A stretch of DNA of 64,000 bases, taken from NCBI RefSeq assembly GCF_003568665.1, contig NZ_QXMH01000001.1, forward strand, positions 558,001 through 622,000, written 5' to 3'. The notes under the pieces are model-generated. The model did not search any database, was not told where the DNA came from, and worked only from the letters and a program-made list of their open reading frames with translations. Below are positions 1 through 9,917 of this stretch, piece after piece (the stretch's first letter is position 1; every line of letters starts with the position of its first letter). The position numbers and the translations under genes are program-made. This DNA comes from Chitinophaga alhagiae. Lineage in GTDB: Bacteria; Bacteroidota; Bacteroidia; Chitinophagales; Chitinophagaceae.

Positions 1-2
1 CA

Positions 3-410
3 CCGCCGCCGCCGGTAACGCCTTACCGGCTGGGAGACGAAAAAACCGCCGTTCCGCACTTTGTGGTGATGTACTTCAACCGGGTGTCGAAAGTGCTGGT
101 AGATGAGGCGGTGGCCCAGTTTTCCCGTTATAATGCGGAAAAACACGCGGCGGAAAAGCTGGAAACCAGCAGTTTTGTGCTCACGCCCACGGAAATAATG
201 GTGATCATAAGGCTTTTCCCCGATGAGGAAAAAGCCCTCGGGTATTTTGACGAGGCCGTGCGCTCCGCCGCCACCGTCATCATCCCGAGAATTAAACCCA
301 CTGAGTATAAATTCTTTATCATTTCACGGGAAAACTTCATCCTGCTGAACAATACAAAAGACATCAACGGCTACCGGAAATTCTTTGGAGACAACTATAT
401 AACGGAATAA
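3..410 (+). CDS. C-terminal fragment of a probable PorW/SprE-type TPR lipoprotein (5' end outside window)
   Basis: The reading frame is open from base 3, so the gene starts upstream of the window; only about 135 C-terminal residues are present. The tail has the alternating pattern seen at the end of the Bacteroidetes gliding/type IX secretion proteins PorW and SprE: a stretch ending HFVVMYFNR, then a segment rich in F/Y, and a final FFIISRENF followed by a residue run ending YRKFFGDNY. In that family the N-terminal part is a long TPR lipoprotein linking the T9SS motor to the outer-membrane channel. The TPR part cannot be seen here, so the name rests on the tail alone. A T9SS sorting tail elsewhere in the window (near 31.3 kb) shows the genome uses this system. 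Confidence 0.55.
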   Translation, partial: PPPPVTPYRLGDEKTAVPHFVVMYFNRVSKVLVDEAVAQFSRYNAEKHAAEKLETSSFVLTPTEIMVIIRLFPDEEKALGYFDEAVRSAATVIIPRIKPTEYKFFIISRENFILLNNTKDINGYRKFFGDNYITE

Positions 411-441
411 TATTTGCAATACTGTCTGCGGCACCCTGGCC

Positions 442-472
442 TATGAATACCGGGGGGAAATTGGTAATTTTG
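442..472 (+). promoter_or_regulatory. Predicted promoter of the penicillin-binding protein gene
   Basis: TATG at 442-445, a 19-base spacer and TAATTTTG at 465-472 match the Bacteroidetes primary-sigma consensus TTTG-N19-TAnnTTTG with one mismatch. Transcription would begin near 479, about 24 bases before the start codon at 503. Confidence 0.5.
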
Positions 473-502
473 CACTAAAGACTGTTTCACACAATTTAAC
501 AT

Positions 503-2932
503 ATGAGAAAATCCATCAAGATATTATGGGTCGTATTCGGCGCCGGCGTGGCTTTTTTCCTGCTGCTGTTACTGCTCATCAATCTCCGCCTGATCGGGCA
601 TATGCCCAGCCTGGAGGAGTTGGAAAATCCCAGAACGGCGCTGGCTTCCGAGGTAATTGCGGAAGATGGCACCATTATGGGCAAGTTTTTATCCGTAGAC
701 CGTTCCAATGTTGATTACAAGGATATTTCGCAGAACGTGATCAACGCCCTGCTGGCCACGGAAGACCGTAATTTTTATGATCACTCCGGCATAGACCCGA
801 AAGGCACGGCAGCCATTCCATTTTACCTGCTGGTGGGTAAAAAACGCGGCTCCAGCACCATCACGCAACAGCTGGCCCTCAACCTGCAGGCGGATGTGGA
901 AGGCAAATCCCGCTCCCGCAACCTGCTCATCCGTTCTTTCCAGAAGCTGACGGAATGGGTGATCGCTATCAAGCTGGAAAGGAACTTTACCAAAAAAGAA
1001 ATTATTACCCTGTACCTGAACACCGTTACTTTCGGTGACAATGTGTACGGGATAGAGAACGGCGCCCGCACGTTTTTCAGCAAAGACCCCGGCCGCCTTT
1101 CCATAGAAGAGGCCGCGCTGCTGGTGGGCCTGCTGAAAGGCTCCACTATGTACAACCCGCGGCGCAATCCTAAAATGGCGCTTGACAGGCGGAATACCGT
1201 GATAGAGAACATGGTGGAAACCGGTTATATCACCAAAGCCGACGGAGACGCCGCCAAAAGCCGCCCCATTGTGCTGCGCTATAACAAGATAGACCACAAC
1301 AGCGGCCTGGCCCCCTACTTCCGTGAAGTGCTGAGATCGGAAATGAAGAACTGGTGCAAAGACCACAAAAAAGCGGACGGTACGGAATACAACCTGTACC
1401 GGGACGGGCTGAAGATATACACCACCATCAACCCCCGCATGCAGCTGTATGCGGAAGAAGCGGTGGCCAAACACCTGAAAGACCTGCAGAAGTCTTTCTT
1501 CCAGCAAAGCAATATCAAAAGCGGCAGTGTGTGGACCAAACGGGAAGACGCCAAAAAAGACCTGGTGCGGTTCATGAAAGAATCTGAACGTTATAAACAA
1601 ATGCTGGAAGATGAAGTGCCGGAAGAAGAGATCGTAAAGGCCTTCAAGACCCCTACAAAAATGAAAGTGTTCGGTTGGCGCAGCTTTACGGACGCGTCCC
1701 AGAACGAGATAGACACGGTGATGACCCCGCTTGATTCCATCAAGTACTCCCGCGCCATACTGCAAACCGGTTTCATGGCCATGGACCCTGAGAGCGGCGA
1801 AGTGAAGGCATGGGTAGGCGGCCCTGATTTCAGGTATTTCAAGAACGATCACGTGTTCAAATCACGCCGGCAGGTAGGCTCTACCTTCAAGCCGTTCCTG
1901 TATTGCTTTGCGCTGATGAACGGGTTCAGCCCCAACACCATGCTGCCCAATGAGCCGGTTACCATCGGCAACTGGACCATCAGCCGCAACTCCGAAGGCA
2001 GCGTGGGCGGTTCTATCACCATGGCCGGAGCGCTGGCCAAATCGCTGAACCTGGTGAGCGTATACCTCATCAAACAATTCGGCGCGCAGGCCTTCTCCAA
2101 CTTCGCCAATTCCAAAATAGGTTTCGAGTCTAATAAAATAGATCCCTACCCGTCTATCTCGCTGGGTGTTTCCGAACTGTCTCTCTTTGACATGATGCGC
2201 GCCTACACCATGTTCCCGGCGCGCGGGGTGATCACCAAACCGGTGTACATCACCCGCATTGAAGACCGCAACGGCAACATTCTTGAAACCAATGTACCCG
2301 AAAAGCGCGAAGTGATCAGCGAAACAGACGCGTACACCATGGTGAAAATGATGGAAGGCGTTACCACCACCGGCGGCACCGGCGCGCGCCTGCGTTTCCG
2401 CTACAACCTGCCGGGCGAAATAGCCGGTAAAACCGGTACCACCAACGATAATACAGACGGCTGGTTCATTGGCTACACGCCGCAGCTGCTGGCCGGCGCT
2501 TGGGTGGGCTGCGACAACAACTACCTCCGCTTTGCCAGCACGGCCCTGGGCCAGGGCGCCAATACCGGCCTGCCCATCTGGGCGCTGTTCATGCAGAAAG
2601 TATATGCAGATAAAACACTCGGCATAGACTCCAAATCCACCTTCCCGATACCCGCCAATATGCGCAACGATCTCTACTTCAATTATGAGAACAACGTGCA
2701 GCCCGGCGCGGAAGCGGAAGACGTGGGCAATGGCGCCGCCAGCGATTATGAGACCATAGACCTCAGGGATTATGGCGAGCCGGTAGAAACGGTGGCCCCT
2801 CCTGGCAAGGAAACACAGAAAGAGAAGGATAAAAAAGACGCGCCGAAAGACAAAAAGAAAGAGGAGGCCACGCCTCCCGGTGCTACGCCCAAGGCCGTGA
2901 TGCCGCCGAAGCCGAAGAATAACAACCAGTAG
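503..2932 (+). CDS. Class A penicillin-binding protein (PBP1A-type transglycosylase/transpeptidase)
   Basis: Bifunctional peptidoglycan synthase that polymerises lipid II and cross-links the glycan strands in the periplasm. The 809-residue protein has one N-terminal membrane anchor (about residues 6-28). A GT51 domain follows, with EDRNFYDH (catalytic Glu near 87) and GSSTITQQ at about 116. A long linker leads to the penicillin-binding domain with STFK (nucleophile Ser near 460), SLN near 514 and KTGTT near 643. All three transpeptidase motifs are intact. The last 80 residues are acidic then Lys/Pro-rich, a low-complexity tail often seen in this family. The gene is monocistronic and convergent with the M28 peptidase; a hairpin at 2969-2995 separates them. 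Confidence 0.95.
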   Translation: MRKSIKILWVVFGAGVAFFLLLLLLINLRLIGHMPSLEELENPRTALASEVIAEDGTIMGKFLSVDRSNVDYKDISQNVINALLATEDRNFYDHSGIDPKGTAAIPFYLLVGKKRGSSTITQQLALNLQADVEGKSRSRNLLIRSFQKLTEWVIAIKLERNFTKKEIITLYLNTVTFGDNVYGIENGARTFFSKDPGRLSIEEAALLVGLLKGSTMYNPRRNPKMALDRRNTVIENMVETGYITKADGDAAKSRPIVLRYNKIDHNSGLAPYFREVLRSEMKNWCKDHKKADGTEYNLYRDGLKIYTTINPRMQLYAEEAVAKHLKDLQKSFFQQSNIKSGSVWTKREDAKKDLVRFMKESERYKQMLEDEVPEEEIVKAFKTPTKMKVFGWRSFTDASQNEIDTVMTPLDSIKYSRAILQTGFMAMDPESGEVKAWVGGPDFRYFKNDHVFKSRRQVGSTFKPFLYCFALMNGFSPNTMLPNEPVTIGNWTISRNSEGSVGGSITMAGALAKSLNLVSVYLIKQFGAQAFSNFANSKIGFESNKIDPYPSISLGVSELSLFDMMRAYTMFPARGVITKPVYITRIEDRNGNILETNVPEKREVISETDAYTMVKMMEGVTTTGGTGARLRFRYNLPGEIAGKTGTTNDNTDGWFIGYTPQLLAGAWVGCDNNYLRFASTALGQGANTGLPIWALFMQKVYADKTLGIDSKSTFPIPANMRNDLYFNYENNVQPGAEAEDVGNGAASDYETIDLRDYGEPVETVAPPGKETQKEKDKKDAPKDKKKEEATPPGATPKAVMPPKPKNNNQ

Positions 2933-2968
2933 AACATCCCGGCCTGCGCCGGAAAATAAATATAAAAA

Positions 2969-2995
2969 GGGCTGACCAGCAATGATGGTCAGCCC
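2969..2995. terminator. Bidirectional intrinsic terminator
   Basis: A perfect 9-bp stem (GGGCTGACC / GGTCAGCCC, 9-base loop) lies between the convergent penicillin-binding protein and M28 peptidase genes. An A-run on the left serves the minus-strand gene; a short T-rich stretch on the right serves the plus-strand gene. Confidence 0.75.
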
Positions 2996-3069
2996 TGATT
3001 TATTCGGGTACCTGGCAGAGACTTGTCATCGTTTAAGGCCCTGGTGGCCGTAGTAGCGGCCGGGGCTAC

Positions 3070-4002
3070 TTACTTTGACGCCTGTTCCCCCACATATTCC
3101 AGCTTGTTCACCTTCATGGCATTGTTGATCAGTTGTACCGCAATTCTGAGAATGCCGGCTTCCGCCGCCGCATTCACCTTGTGGGCATCGTCCGTAGGTT
3201 TGTGGTAATCATTGTGCCCGCCGGTATGGAGAAAGAGCACCGGCACGCCGGCCACATAAAAGCTATGGTGGTCTGAACCGCCTTTGCCGGCCGCGTCTGT
3301 AAAGAATTTGATGGTATCCGCCTGTACGCCTTTGAATATTTCCGGCCACTCCATAGCAGAGCCGTAGCCGCCAATGCCCACGCCGCGGGAAGGATTGTAA
3401 CGGCCTATCATGTCCATGTTCAGCATGAAGTGGATATTGTCAAGCGAGTCTACCGGGTGCTGCGTATAGTATTTGGAGCCCTGCAGGCCCATTTCTTCGC
3501 CACCAAAGGCAATGAACATAAAGTTGAACGGCTCCCTCTCCCCGTTTTGCGTATAATACCTGGCCAGCTCCAGCAGGCCGGCCACACCGGAGGCGTTATC
3601 ATCCGCGCCATTGTGGACCTGCCCTATAGGGTAGCGCCCGTCAAACAGGGCGGCGGTGCCCAGGTGGTCATAATGCGCGCCGATCACTATCGTGTAGGCG
3701 GCGCTGTTATCCAGATAGCCGATCACGTTGCGGCTGGGAATGTTCACATGTTTGCCGCGGGTAAAGGTAAAGGGCTGGTAATACCGGCCGTTGCTGCCCG
3801 GCTCCAGGCCCAGTTTCCTGAACTGCTTAGCCACGTAGCTGCTGGCTTTTTGCCCGCCTTTTTCATTGGTGCCGCGGCCTTTCAGTTTTTCCGAGGCCAG
3901 GTATTGTACGGTGCGGGTAATGTTGGCCGGTGAGGGCATGTACTCCTGCGCTGCGCTGCATAGGCTTGCCAGCAATAATCCTGTTACTAGAATAGATCGC
4001 AT
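3070..4002 (-). CDS. M28-family zinc metallopeptidase, exported
   Basis: Zinc-dependent aminopeptidase-like enzyme, 310 residues. The signal peptide ends near residue 19 (LLLASLCSAAQ). The di-zinc site motifs of the M28 family follow in order: GAHYDHLG near 110, ADDNASG near 135, GGEEMG near 170, a Met-Asp-Met-Ile-Gly segment near 200 and GGSDHHSF near 245. The ATG at 4002 is preferred; a GTG two codons upstream gives the longer open frame. It lies just downstream of yidC on the same strand, with a strong hairpin (4021-4044) between them, so it is probably transcribed separately. The natural substrate is unknown. Confidence 0.9.
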   Translation of the reverse strand: MRSILVTGLLLASLCSAAQEYMPSPANITRTVQYLASEKLKGRGTNEKGGQKASSYVAKQFRKLGLEPGSNGRYYQPFTFTRGKHVNIPSRNVIGYLDNSAAYTIVIGAHYDHLGTAALFDGRYPIGQVHNGADDNASGVAGLLELARYYTQNGEREPFNFMFIAFGGEEMGLQGSKYYTQHPVDSLDNIHFMLNMDMIGRYNPSRGVGIGGYGSAMEWPEIFKGVQADTIKFFTDAAGKGGSDHHSFYVAGVPVLFLHTGGHNDYHKPTDDAHKVNAAAEAGILRIAVQLINNAMKVNKLEYVGEQASK

Positions 4003-4020
4003 GTTCACTGTTTAAAGAAC

Positions 4021-4044
4021 GAAGGCCCCGTTTTCGGGGCCTTC
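4021..4044 (-). terminator. Intrinsic terminator after yidC
   Basis: GAAGGCCCCG and CGGGGCCTTC form a perfect 10-bp stem with a 4-base loop, followed on the minus strand by a T-rich stretch. It sits 10 bases past the yidC stop codon. Confidence 0.75.
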
Positions 4045-4054
4045 GGTATGATGG

Positions 4055-5911
4055 TTATTTCTTTTTTGTTTTCTGCATGTCCTGCTGGCGTTTCTGCATT
4101 TCTTCCAGCCTTTCCGCCCACTTGCTTTTGCCGGCGGGCTTGGCCTTGTTGGCCTGGATCTTTGCGTGGATCTTGTCGTGGTTGATAATGAAGGTCTGTA
4201 TCACCCACTGCAGCAAGATACTGATCACGTTACTGAGGAAGTAGTAATAAGTGAGCGCCGCGGCCATGCTGTTGAAAATGCCCAGCAGCATTACCGGGAA
4301 CACGTACGGCATGTATTTCATCACCGGGTTGCTCTGGTCCGTCATACCCCTGTTGTAGAACGCGAGGATGAGGCTGGAAATGGTCATCAGGATGGTGAAC
4401 AGGCTGATGTGGTCTCCGTAGAGCGGTATGGTGAAGCCGAAATTATAGATGGAATCGTAGGTAGACAGGTCTTTGGCCCACAGGAAACTTTCCTGCCGCA
4501 GCTCAATGGAAGACGGGAAGAAAGAGTACATGGCCACCAATATGGGCAACTGCAGCAGGGCGGGCAAACAACCACCCAGCGGGTTTACGCCGGCGCTGCG
4601 GAAGAGTTTCATCTGCTCCATGCCGAACGCCTGCTGGTCATCTTTATGCTTGGCGCGCAGCTCGTCCAGCTCCGGTTTCAGCACTTTCATTTTTGCGGCA
4701 GACACATAGCTCTGGTAGGTGAAAGGCGCAATAATGATGCGGATGAAGATGGTGAGCAGCAGGATGATGAGGCCGTAGTGCGTAGTAAGGCCGCCCAGGA
4801 AGTTGAACACGGGGATGATGATCCACTTGTTCACATACTTCACAAACGCAAAGATGCCGGTGCCCAGGGGAATGATCTTCTCCAGGTCAACGTCCATAGA
4901 CTTCAGCGTTTTATAGTGGTTGGGGCCATAATAAATTTCCATGGGGAAGCTGAAGGTGGAGGCGCCGTTGTAGGGAATACCCAGGGTGGTCATTTCCTGG
5001 CCTACGATGTTGCCGCTTTCCGGTACCTTGCTGTGGATCTCCGCGGAAGCAAAGTTGTCTTTTTTGGCCAGCAGCGTGATGTTGAAGAACTGCTGCTTGA
5101 AGCTCAGCCACTGCAGGGGGCCCAGCTTTTCTTCGGCGCGGTTCTGCAGGGTGAAATAATCATGCTCCTTGTCTGCCAGCCGCCAGTGTACCTGGTTGTT
5201 CAGGCGCTCCTGGTGCATGTCATGCTCCTGCCGGTCTGCCTGGCTGTTCCACTGGAAGGGAATGCTGCCTTTAGGCAGGTCTGCCTGCATACCAGCGGTA
5301 TTGATGGTAAAATCTACCAGGTAGCTGTCTGGTTTCAGTACATATACATATTCTATATACTGGCCGGCGGCGCCGTTCTTATTGAGCCGGAAGGCGATGC
5401 GCTGTCCGCCGTCCGTGGTCTTTTCTATGGTAGCCGGAGAAAAATAAAGGTCTGCTGTATTGATCTCGCCTGTAGAAGAAGGGATTTTCAGGCCCATCCG
5501 GTTAAAGGAGCCTTTCTGGAGGTAGAGGGGCTGCCCGTCTGAGGTCTTGAACTCTTTCAGCTTGTTATTACCTTCTTTTTCAGAGGTTTGCAGGGCTTTG
5601 AGCAACACGGTTTTGGGAATACCGCCTTTATTGGAGAAGGTGATCTTCACCAGTTCGTTTTCCAGTATGGTCTCTGTTTCACCGGCCTGGGCATCTTGCC
5701 CGAAAGCGGCCACGGGGCGGTTGGAATCTCCCAGCGCTGCCACGGCCGTATCCAGCCGTACCTGCTCTTCTTTGGGTTTATTCAGATTGGCAATAGAATC
5801 CTGACGAGCCTTTTCCAGTCTTGCCGTTTCCGTAGATTTCTGGTTCCAGAAAATATAACCGATCAGTAACGCTCCTAACAGAACAAAACCAATGACCGAA
5901 TTTCTATCCAT
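4055..5911 (-). CDS. yidC: Membrane protein insertase YidC
   Basis: Inserts and folds inner-membrane proteins, alone or with SecYEG. The 618-residue protein has an N-terminal membrane anchor (about 5-21), a large periplasmic beta-sandwich domain to about residue 350, then the conserved insertase core. The core contains transmembrane segments around YGLIILLLTIFIRIIIAPF, with the Arg needed for the hydrophilic groove, and a region near NPLGGCLPALLQLPILVAMY typical of the family. The C-terminus is Lys-rich, as in YidC proteins that touch ribosomes. A TACCTTTG box at 5935-5942 (minus strand) resembles the -7 element, but no good -33 box is visible. CTP synthase lies upstream on the same strand, 119 bases away. 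Confidence 0.95.
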   Translation of the reverse strand: MDRNSVIGFVLLGALLIGYIFWNQKSTETARLEKARQDSIANLNKPKEEQVRLDTAVAALGDSNRPVAAFGQDAQAGETETILENELVKITFSNKGGIPKTVLLKALQTSEKEGNNKLKEFKTSDGQPLYLQKGSFNRMGLKIPSSTGEINTADLYFSPATIEKTTDGGQRIAFRLNKNGAAGQYIEYVYVLKPDSYLVDFTINTAGMQADLPKGSIPFQWNSQADRQEHDMHQERLNNQVHWRLADKEHDYFTLQNRAEEKLGPLQWLSFKQQFFNITLLAKKDNFASAEIHSKVPESGNIVGQEMTTLGIPYNGASTFSFPMEIYYGPNHYKTLKSMDVDLEKIIPLGTGIFAFVKYVNKWIIIPVFNFLGGLTTHYGLIILLLTIFIRIIIAPFTYQSYVSAAKMKVLKPELDELRAKHKDDQQAFGMEQMKLFRSAGVNPLGGCLPALLQLPILVAMYSFFPSSIELRQESFLWAKDLSTYDSIYNFGFTIPLYGDHISLFTILMTISSLILAFYNRGMTDQSNPVMKYMPYVFPVMLLGIFNSMAAALTYYYFLSNVISILLQWVIQTFIINHDKIHAKIQANKAKPAGKSKWAERLEEMQKRQQDMQKTKKK

Positions 5912-6030
5912 GTCGAAAATTAAAATTTAAGGAGCAAAGGTAATATATAAGGTACAATGATGTACGCTTTCCGGCAGATGATATTGTTAAAATCCATCTG
6001 CCGGCGCGCAAGCATCATATATCAAAAATA

Positions 6031-7707
<1,677 letters not shown>

Positions 7708-7764
7708 TTACTTGACCTGTAGAGGAAGTGATGCCGGACTGTATTGGTGTATCCTGTCAAGTAA
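7708..7764 (-). promoter_or_regulatory. Dyad in the pyrG leader
   Basis: A perfect 9-bp inverted repeat (TTACTTGAC at 7708-7716, GTCAAGTAA at 7756-7764) encloses 39 bases between the predicted pyrG start site and the coding region. It could form a stem in the transcript or bind a protein. No known riboswitch was recognised. Confidence 0.35.
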
Positions 7765-7784
7765 TTTACTTCCGTAAGGTCATG

Positions 7785-7815
7785 CAAAGTTACACAAATT
7801 TGCTGCGCGCCCAAG
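7785..7815 (-). promoter_or_regulatory. Predicted pyrG promoter
   Basis: Read on the minus strand: CTTG at 7815-7812, a 19-base spacer, then TAACTTTG at 7792-7785. This matches the Bacteroidetes consensus TTTG-N19-TAnnTTTG with one mismatch. Confidence 0.6.
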
Positions 7816-7930
7816 TCTATTTTTGCGGCCTTTACTACGGAGCCGCCTCAAACCCACCACCGGAGAGCGTTTCAGAAAATTTCCCAAACGCGGCCGGTTG
7901 TACTTTTCCCCGGCGTGGCGAGAGGAGCGT

Positions 7931-8270
7931 TTCCATCAGCAGGAGCGGGGGCTTCTACCCTGCATAGGCAGGGGTGTTTTCACGAGGTGTGTAGCAACGC
8001 TTCCATCAGCAGGACAGGGTTGCTTCTACCCGGCATAGGCAGGGGGTGTTTTCACGAGGTGTGTAGCGACGCTTCCATCAGCAGGAGCGGGGTTGCTTCT
8101 ACCCGGCACAGGCAAGAGGTGTTTTCACGAGGTGTGTAGCGACGCTTCCATCAGCAGGACAGGGTTGCTTCTACCCGGCATAGGCAGGGGGTGTTTTCAC
8201 GAGGTGTGTAGCGACGTTTCCATCAGCAGGACAGGGTTGCTTCTACCCGGCACAGGCAGGGGGCTTTTCG
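7931..8270. repeat. Intergenic tandem array, about 72-bp unit, five copies
   Basis: The phrase TTCCATCAGCAGGA recurs at 7931, 8001, 8073, 8146 and 8218, giving spacings of 70, 72, 73 and 72 bases. Each unit also contains TTGCTTCTACCCGGCA, an AGGCAGGGG-like stretch and TTTTCACGAGGTGTGTAG. The unit length varies by 1-2 bases and changes reading frame, so the open frames across it are unlikely to be genes. It fills most of the 796-base gap between pyrG and the thioesterase gene. The rest of that gap (8271-8482) shows nothing else recognisable. Confidence 0.9.
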
Positions 8271-8482
8271 CCTGCTGGGCAGCGCCCTTTCTCACCGGCG
8301 TGTACTGCCGTATTTCTCCGCCGTTTGAAACCATTCCCATCCATAGGGGAATTGTGCCCGCATTCCCGTAAATTTGCGGGCTGTAGCCGGGCAAAGGCAA
8401 CATTTCCCGATACCGGGAAGGCCCCTGCCAGGCACTACCCGGCCCCTGGAAGCCGTTATTAACAGATGAAATACACGCAAAT

Positions 8483-9004
8483 ATGACCTTAACGCCAAAA
8501 AAGGCACAGGAATCCCTGGTACAGATGACGGAGCTGGTGCTGCCCAACGATACCAATACCTTCGGCAACCTCATGGGCGGCCGTTTGATGTACTGGATGG
8601 ACATTGCCGCCGCCCTGGCCTGCATGAAGCACTGCGCGGCCCCGGTGGTGACCGCTTCGGTAGACAATATTTCCTTTGAAACACCCATCAAGCTCGGGAA
8701 CGTGGTACACATTGAGGCCATTATTACCCGCGCCTTCACCACCTCCATGGAAGTACACATGCGGGTTTGGGGAGAAGACCCCGTGCTGCAGTACCGCTAC
8801 AAGTCTAACGAGGCCTTTATGACCTTTGTAGCGCTGGACCCTCACGGCAAATCCCGCCCGGTGCCCCCGGTAATAGCAGAATCCGAGGAAGAGAAAAAAC
8901 TATATGATGGCGCCCTCCGCCGGCGGCAGCTGCGCCTGATACTGGGCGGCAAAATGAAGCCCGCGGACGCGGGCGAGCTGAAGGCGCTGTTTTACGAGCA
9001 GTAA
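8483..9004 (+). CDS. Acyl-CoA thioesterase, hotdog fold (YciA/BACH-like)
   Basis: Hydrolyses acyl-CoA to free acid and CoA in the cytoplasm. The 173-residue protein has the hotdog-family signature near the N-terminus: NTFGNLMGGRLMYWMD at about 26-41, containing the Asn and Asp that line the active site. It is followed by a central helix rich in Ala/Cys, then a strand VTASVDNISFETPIKLGN-like region. Length fits single-domain hotdog thioesterases. Chain-length preference cannot be read from sequence. It is monocistronic between two tandem arrays and is convergent with the siroheme/sulfite operon. Confidence 0.88.
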   Translation: MTLTPKKAQESLVQMTELVLPNDTNTFGNLMGGRLMYWMDIAAALACMKHCAAPVVTASVDNISFETPIKLGNVVHIEAIITRAFTTSMEVHMRVWGEDPVLQYRYKSNEAFMTFVALDPHGKSRPVPPVIAESEEEKKLYDGALRRRQLRLILGGKMKPADAGELKALFYEQ

Positions 9005-9030
9005 ACCCTGCAAGATCAAGATATGCTATC

Positions 9031-9301
9031 AAAAGCAACAAGGTTGTGCCATGACGGCGCAACCTCGTTCTTTTATAAACGATCATGCTCACAAGGCATC
9101 CCGTCAAAAGCAAGAAGGTTGTTCCATGACGGAACAACCTTGTTCTTTTATAAACGATCATGCTCATAAGGCATCCCGTCAAAAGCAAGAAGGTTGTTCC
9201 ATGACGGAACAACCTTGTTCTTTTATAAACGATCATGCTCATAAGGCATCCCATCGAAAGCAACAAGGTTGTTCCGTCATGGAACAACCTTGTTCTTTAT
9301 A
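9031..9301. repeat. Tandem array of four 75-bp units, each with a hairpin; likely bidirectional terminator
   Basis: Units begin at 9031, 9106, 9181 and 9256, exactly 75 bases apart. Each carries a stem of about 9-11 bp around a 5-base loop, for example AAGGTTGTTCC-ATGAC-GGAACAACCTT, followed by a T-rich stretch. Unit 1 has GGTTGTGCC/GGCGCAACC in place of GGTTGTTCC/GGAACAACC, so one pair changed on both arms while pairing was kept. In unit 4 the loop reads GTCAT, the reverse complement of ATGAC. The array lies between the convergent thioesterase and siroheme genes and could terminate transcription from both sides. Because 75 is a multiple of 3, an 83-codon frame with 25-residue repeats runs through it. 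Confidence 0.92.
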
Positions 9302-9322
9302 GTCTCAGATCATGTTTATGGT

Positions 9323-9904
9323 TTATTTCCGGTCTACCAGCACGCTCGTCAGCTCGTTCAGCTTTTTCACCTTGTCCGCAAAATCCCCCTTTAGCCGGTC
9401 TCGGATGGCGTTGAGGTGCTGCAACACATTTTCCAGGGAGTCCGGGATGGCGTCTGTCAGCACTTCGCGGAGCCGTTTGGCAATGGTGGGAGACTTGCCG
9501 TTGGTGGAAATAGCTATTTTCAGGTTGCCTTTCTGCACCACGGAGCCGAGATAAAAATCACAGAGCGCGGGCGTGTCTGCCACATTGATCAGCACTTTGG
9601 AAGCCTTGGCCTTTTCCCAGATGCAGCTGTTCAGTTCCTTGTCTGAGGTAGCGGCTATCACCAGGTCTTTCCCGAAAATATCCCCGCAGGAGAACTCCTT
9701 TTGCACCAGGGTCACATTGGGGTAGCCGGCGGTAATGGTCTCCATTTCCGGCAGGAACCAGGTGGCTACCACGGTCACACGGGCGGCGGGACAATTCTGT
9801 AAAATGGCGTTCACCTTTTCACAGCCCACATTGCCCCCTCCTACTACCAGCACCTGCAACTGCTCCAGTTTGAAGAAAACAGGAAATAAATGATTGGCTT
9901 CCAT
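9323..9904 (-). CDS. Precorrin-2 dehydrogenase / sirohydrochlorin ferrochelatase (Met8/CysG-N type)
   Basis: Oxidises precorrin-2 with NAD and inserts iron to finish siroheme, the cofactor of sulfite and nitrite reductases. The 193-residue protein has an N-terminal Rossmann motif (VLVVGGGNVGCEK, about 19-31). A segment IAATSDKELN near 83 and VNVAD/INVADTPALCDF near 105 are both conserved in Met8 and the CysG N-domain. The later SIST/AISTNGKSPTIAKRLR region near 135 is also typical. It is the last gene of the three-gene operon with cobA (13-base gap) and sulfite reductase. Here the two activities that E. coli CysG fuses are encoded by separate genes. Confidence 0.9.
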   Translation of the reverse strand: MEANHLFPVFFKLEQLQVLVVGGGNVGCEKVNAILQNCPAARVTVVATWFLPEMETITAGYPNVTLVQKEFSCGDIFGKDLVIAATSDKELNSCIWEKAKASKVLINVADTPALCDFYLGSVVQKGNLKIAISTNGKSPTIAKRLREVLTDAIPDSLENVLQHLNAIRDRLKGDFADKVKKLNELTSVLVDRK

Positions 9905-9917
9905 ACAGCAGATTTTA

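Noticed and set aside
4166..5542. 458-residue frame antisense to yidC
   Set aside because: Antisense shadow of yidC, without independent support.
7931..8270. CRISPR array
   Set aside because: The whole unit is repeated; there are no unique spacers and no cas genes in the window. The same holds for the 75- and 65-bp arrays.
9051..9302. 83-codon frame with 25-residue repeats through the hairpin array
   Set aside because: The frame stays open only because the unit is 75 bp; the sequence is explained by paired hairpin arms, and the minus strand is open too.
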